Part shown: piece after piece, positions 6,381 to 7,852 of the stretch
Layout of the letters: every line of letters starts with the position of its first letter
Numbering within the stretch: the stretch's first letter is position 1
NCBI GenBank assembly: GCA_020029455.1
Contig: JAIBJH010000116.1
Span: forward strand, 1 to 7,852
Direction of reading: 5' to 3'
From: Hyphomicrobiales bacterium
GTDB taxonomy: Bacteria > Pseudomonadota > Alphaproteobacteria > Rhizobiales > Aestuariivirgaceae
Length of the DNA stretch: 7,852 nt
Translations under genes and position numbers: made by a program
The notes under the pieces: model-generated
What the model was told of the DNA's origin: nothing
The model's database searches: none
What the model saw: the letters and a program-made list of their open reading frames with translations, nothing else

Positions 6381-7241
6381 ATGCGCTATGAATCTCCCGC
6401 GACGGTGAAAGACGCCGTTGCCCTGCTTGCCAAGGAAAAGGGCAAGGCCTTCGTGCTGGCTGGCGGCACGGATCTTCTGGTCAAGATGAAAGCGGGCATG
6501 CTGGAGCCCGACCTCGTGGTCGATATCAAGCGCATCAAGGGCATGCGCGACATCCGCAAGTCCGCATCGGGGTTTTCCATTGGCGCTGGCACGCCCTGTG
6601 CCGCGCTGAGCGAAAATGCAGCACTTGTGAAGGCCTGGCCGGGCGTCGTCGAGGCCTCAAGCCTCATCGGCTCCAAGCAGGTTCAAGGCCGCTGTACCAT
6701 GGCCGGCAATCTCTGCAATGCTTCACCTGCCGCGGATTCTGTTCCGGCTCTTGTGGCCGCTGGGGCAAAGGTTGTGATTGCAGGCCCCAAGGGCAAGCGC
6801 AAACTCGCTGTGGAGGATGTACCATCAGGTGTTGGCCGCACCGTGCTCAAGAAGGGTGAGTTCATCGAATCCGTTGAGCTTCCGAAAAAGGATGCGCGTG
6901 GTGGCGATGCTTACTTGCGCTTCATCCCACGCACCGAAATGGACATTGCGGTGGTCAGTGCAGGCGTCAATCTCACGCTTGATGCAAAAGGCGTGATTAC
7001 CAAGGCCCGCGTAACGCTCGGCGCCGTGGCACCAACCGTGTTGCTGGTCGGTGACGCTGCAAAAGCGATCATTGGCACCAAGCTTGATGACGCCGCTAAG
7101 AAGAAGCTTGCAGCTGCTTGCAGCGCCGCCTGCAAACCCATCGATGACAAGCGTGGCACCGTGGAGTTCCGCACCGAAGTGGCGGGCGTGCTGGCGCGGC
7201 GCGCTGCTGAAATCGCCTATGCCCGCGCAGGAGGAAAATGA
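6381..7241 (+). CDS. Molybdenum hydroxylase FAD-binding (medium) subunit, CoxM-like
   Basis: This is the FAD-carrying medium subunit of a three-subunit xanthine dehydrogenase/CO dehydrogenase-family enzyme. It takes electrons from the [2Fe-2S] subunit and passes them to an acceptor. At 286 residues it has the normal size. The N-terminal FAD_binding_5 domain (about 1-170) shows the two flavin motifs: LAGGTDLL at 26-33 (family AGGTD) and TMAGNLCNASPAADSVPAL at 106-124 (family T-x-GGN, here with Ala for the first Gly as in many CoxM proteins). The C-terminal CO_deh_flav_C domain follows, from RFIPRTEMDIAVVSAG (180-195) to the end. It heads an operon in the order medium-small-large, as in coxMSL, and its stop codon overlaps the start of the small-subunit gene. 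The substrate is not given by this subunit, so I leave the symbol empty. Nothing is truncated or missing. Confidence 0.93.
   Translation: MRYESPATVKDAVALLAKEKGKAFVLAGGTDLLVKMKAGMLEPDLVVDIKRIKGMRDIRKSASGFSIGAGTPCAALSENAALVKAWPGVVEASSLIGSKQVQGRCTMAGNLCNASPAADSVPALVAAGAKVVIAGPKGKRKLAVEDVPSGVGRTVLKKGEFIESVELPKKDARGGDAYLRFIPRTEMDIAVVSAGVNLTLDAKGVITKARVTLGAVAPTVLLVGDAAKAIIGTKLDDAAKKKLAAACSAACKPIDDKRGTVEFRTEVAGVLARRAAEIAYARAGGK
7230..7234 (+). promoter_or_regulatory. Ribosome binding site of the coxS-like gene
   Basis: GGAGG lies inside the last codons of the coxM-like gene. It is 3 bases from the ATG at 7238 and 6 bases from the next in-frame ATG at 7241. The spacing favours 7241 as the main start. 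Confidence 0.7.
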
Positions 7242-7717
7242 TGTCTGCCGTTCTCGTCTCAACCACCATCAACGGCGACACCGTCGAATTTGCCTGCCAG
7301 CCCGATGAAACGCTACTGGATGTGCTGCGCAACCGCTTGGGCCTCACTGGTGCCAAGGAAGGCTGCGGCACCGGTGACTGCGGCGCCTGCTCCGTCATCA
7401 TCGACGGCCGTCTCGTCTGCTCCTGCCTTGTGCTGGGCGCGGAGATGGATGGCAAGTCGCTGGAAACCATCGAAGGCATGGCCGAAGGCGAAAAGCTGCA
7501 CCCCCTGCAAAGGCAGTTCATCGATCATGCCGCGCTCCAATGCGGCATCTGCACGCCGGGCTTCCTGATTGCCGCCCAGGCGCTGCTCCGCAAAAACCCC
7601 GATCCAAGCGAAGAAGAAATCCGTTTTGGTCTCGCCGGCAACCTCTGCCGCTGTACCGGCTATGACAAGATTGTGCGTGCCGTCCAGGCCGCCGCCAAGG
7701 AAATGAGAGGAGCATAA
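7238..7717 (+). CDS. Molybdenum hydroxylase [2Fe-2S] (small) subunit, CoxS-like
   Basis: This is the iron-sulfur subunit that relays electrons from the molybdenum site to FAD in a xanthine dehydrogenase/CO dehydrogenase-family enzyme. It is 159 residues long, normal for the family. The N-terminal plant-type ferredoxin domain has the cluster cysteines C43, C48, C51 and C63 (GCGTGDCGACS, then SCLVL). The C-terminal [2Fe-2S]-binding domain has C102, C105, C137 and C139 in QCGICTPGF and LCRCTGYDKI. All eight ligands are present; C61, two residues before C63, is an additional cysteine. The gene opens with ATG-ATG. The first ATG overlaps the coxM stop by four bases (ATGA); the second overlaps it by one base and is better placed relative to GGAGG, so the true protein may be one residue shorter. 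The large-subunit gene follows after a 1-base gap. Substrate unknown. Confidence 0.95.
   Translation: MMSAVLVSTTINGDTVEFACQPDETLLDVLRNRLGLTGAKEGCGTGDCGACSVIIDGRLVCSCLVLGAEMDGKSLETIEGMAEGEKLHPLQRQFIDHAALQCGICTPGFLIAAQALLRKNPDPSEEEIRFGLAGNLCRCTGYDKIVRAVQAAAKEMRGA
7705..7712 (+). promoter_or_regulatory. Ribosome binding site of the coxL-like gene
   Basis: GAGAGGAG overlaps the end of the coxS-like gene and ends 6 bases before the ATG at 7719. Strength and spacing are good, and this fixes the start of the truncated large-subunit gene. Confidence 0.7.
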
Positions 7718-7718
7718 C

Positions 7719-7852
7719 ATGCCGCTCGACACATCCCTCGTGAAGAAAGAATTCAAGGTCATCGGCACGCGCGTTCGCCGCCCCGATGGCATCGATAAGG
7801 TGACAGGCCGTGCCAAATACGGCGCTGACGCGTTCGCCCCTGGCCAGTTGAT
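7719..7852 (+). CDS. Molybdenum hydroxylase molybdopterin-binding (large) subunit, CoxL-like, 5' fragment
   Basis: Only the first 44 codons are present; the gene runs off the right edge. The visible protein starts MPLDTSLVKKEFKVIG and continues TRVRRPDGIDKVTGRAKYGA, then DAFAPGQL. The stretch 'IGTRVRRPDGIDKVTGRAKYGAD' type is the standard N-terminus of the aldehyde oxidase/xanthine dehydrogenase a/b-hammerhead domain in large subunits that carry the molybdenum cofactor. Position just after the FAD and [2Fe-2S] subunit genes agrees. The active-site loop, which would separate true CO dehydrogenase (AYXCSFR loop, known from the family) from other hydroxylases, is outside the window. The substrate therefore remains open. 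No frameshift is seen in the visible part. Confidence 0.88.
   Translation, partial: MPLDTSLVKKEFKVIGTRVRRPDGIDKVTGRAKYGADAFAPGQL

Noticed and set aside
6381..7852. Naming the operon as aerobic CO dehydrogenase coxMSL
   Set aside because: The medium and small subunits do not define the substrate, and the diagnostic active-site loop of the large subunit is outside the window.
1..7852. Mobile elements, CRISPR arrays, tRNA/rRNA genes, toxin-antitoxin or phage defence genes
   Set aside because: No transposase, terminal inverted repeats, regular direct repeats, RNA-gene signatures or defence-protein motifs were seen; nearly all bases are in well-supported metabolic genes.

Overview
The window reads as an ordinary, gene-dense metabolic stretch of a GC-rich Proteobacterium. 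Gene content, codon use and the LacI-type N-terminus suggest an alphaproteobacterium near the Hyphomicrobiales (rhizobia and relatives). That placement is an inference from style, not from a marker gene. I see no rRNA, tRNA, CRISPR array, insertion sequence or phage gene.

Left part (1-3866): the first 86 bases hold the N-terminal helix-turn-helix of a LacI-family regulator on the minus strand, cut by the window edge. Divergent from it, across 70 bases, is a two-gene hydantoinase/oxoprolinase operon. hyuA-like (157-2235) and hyuB-like (2232-3866) overlap by ATGA and encode the two subunits of an ATP-dependent amidohydrolase or carboxylase-type enzyme of unknown substrate. The layout suggests the LacI-type protein controls the operon. 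A candidate extended dyad centred on base 120 lies between them.

Middle part (3859-6269): a complete kynureninase gene (kynU) runs on the minus strand. Its stop codon and the hyuB stop codon share one 8-base palindrome. Head-to-head with kynU, only 35 bases away, is a gene for a secreted DUF1615-family protein. Its motif order (ESGF, GSMQ, YNAG) resembles lysozyme-like lytic transglycosylases.

Right part (6270-7852): after a 111-base gap starts a tightly packed plus-strand operon for a molybdenum hydroxylase of the xanthine dehydrogenase/CO dehydrogenase family. The order is FAD subunit (coxM-like), [2Fe-2S] subunit (coxS-like) and the first 44 codons of the molybdopterin subunit (coxL-like), which runs off the window. 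The substrate cannot be read because the large-subunit active site lies outside.

Together the genes suit catabolism of N-containing or heterocyclic compounds: a ring-hydroxylating Mo enzyme, a hydantoinase-type ring-opening enzyme, and a tryptophan-catabolic C-C hydrolase. They sit in at least four transcription units, so a single shared pathway is only a hypothesis. No clearly new system is visible. The most interesting items are the transglycosylase-like pattern in the DUF1615 protein, the unassigned Mo-hydroxylase and HyuAB substrates, and the symmetrical elements in the short intergenic regions.
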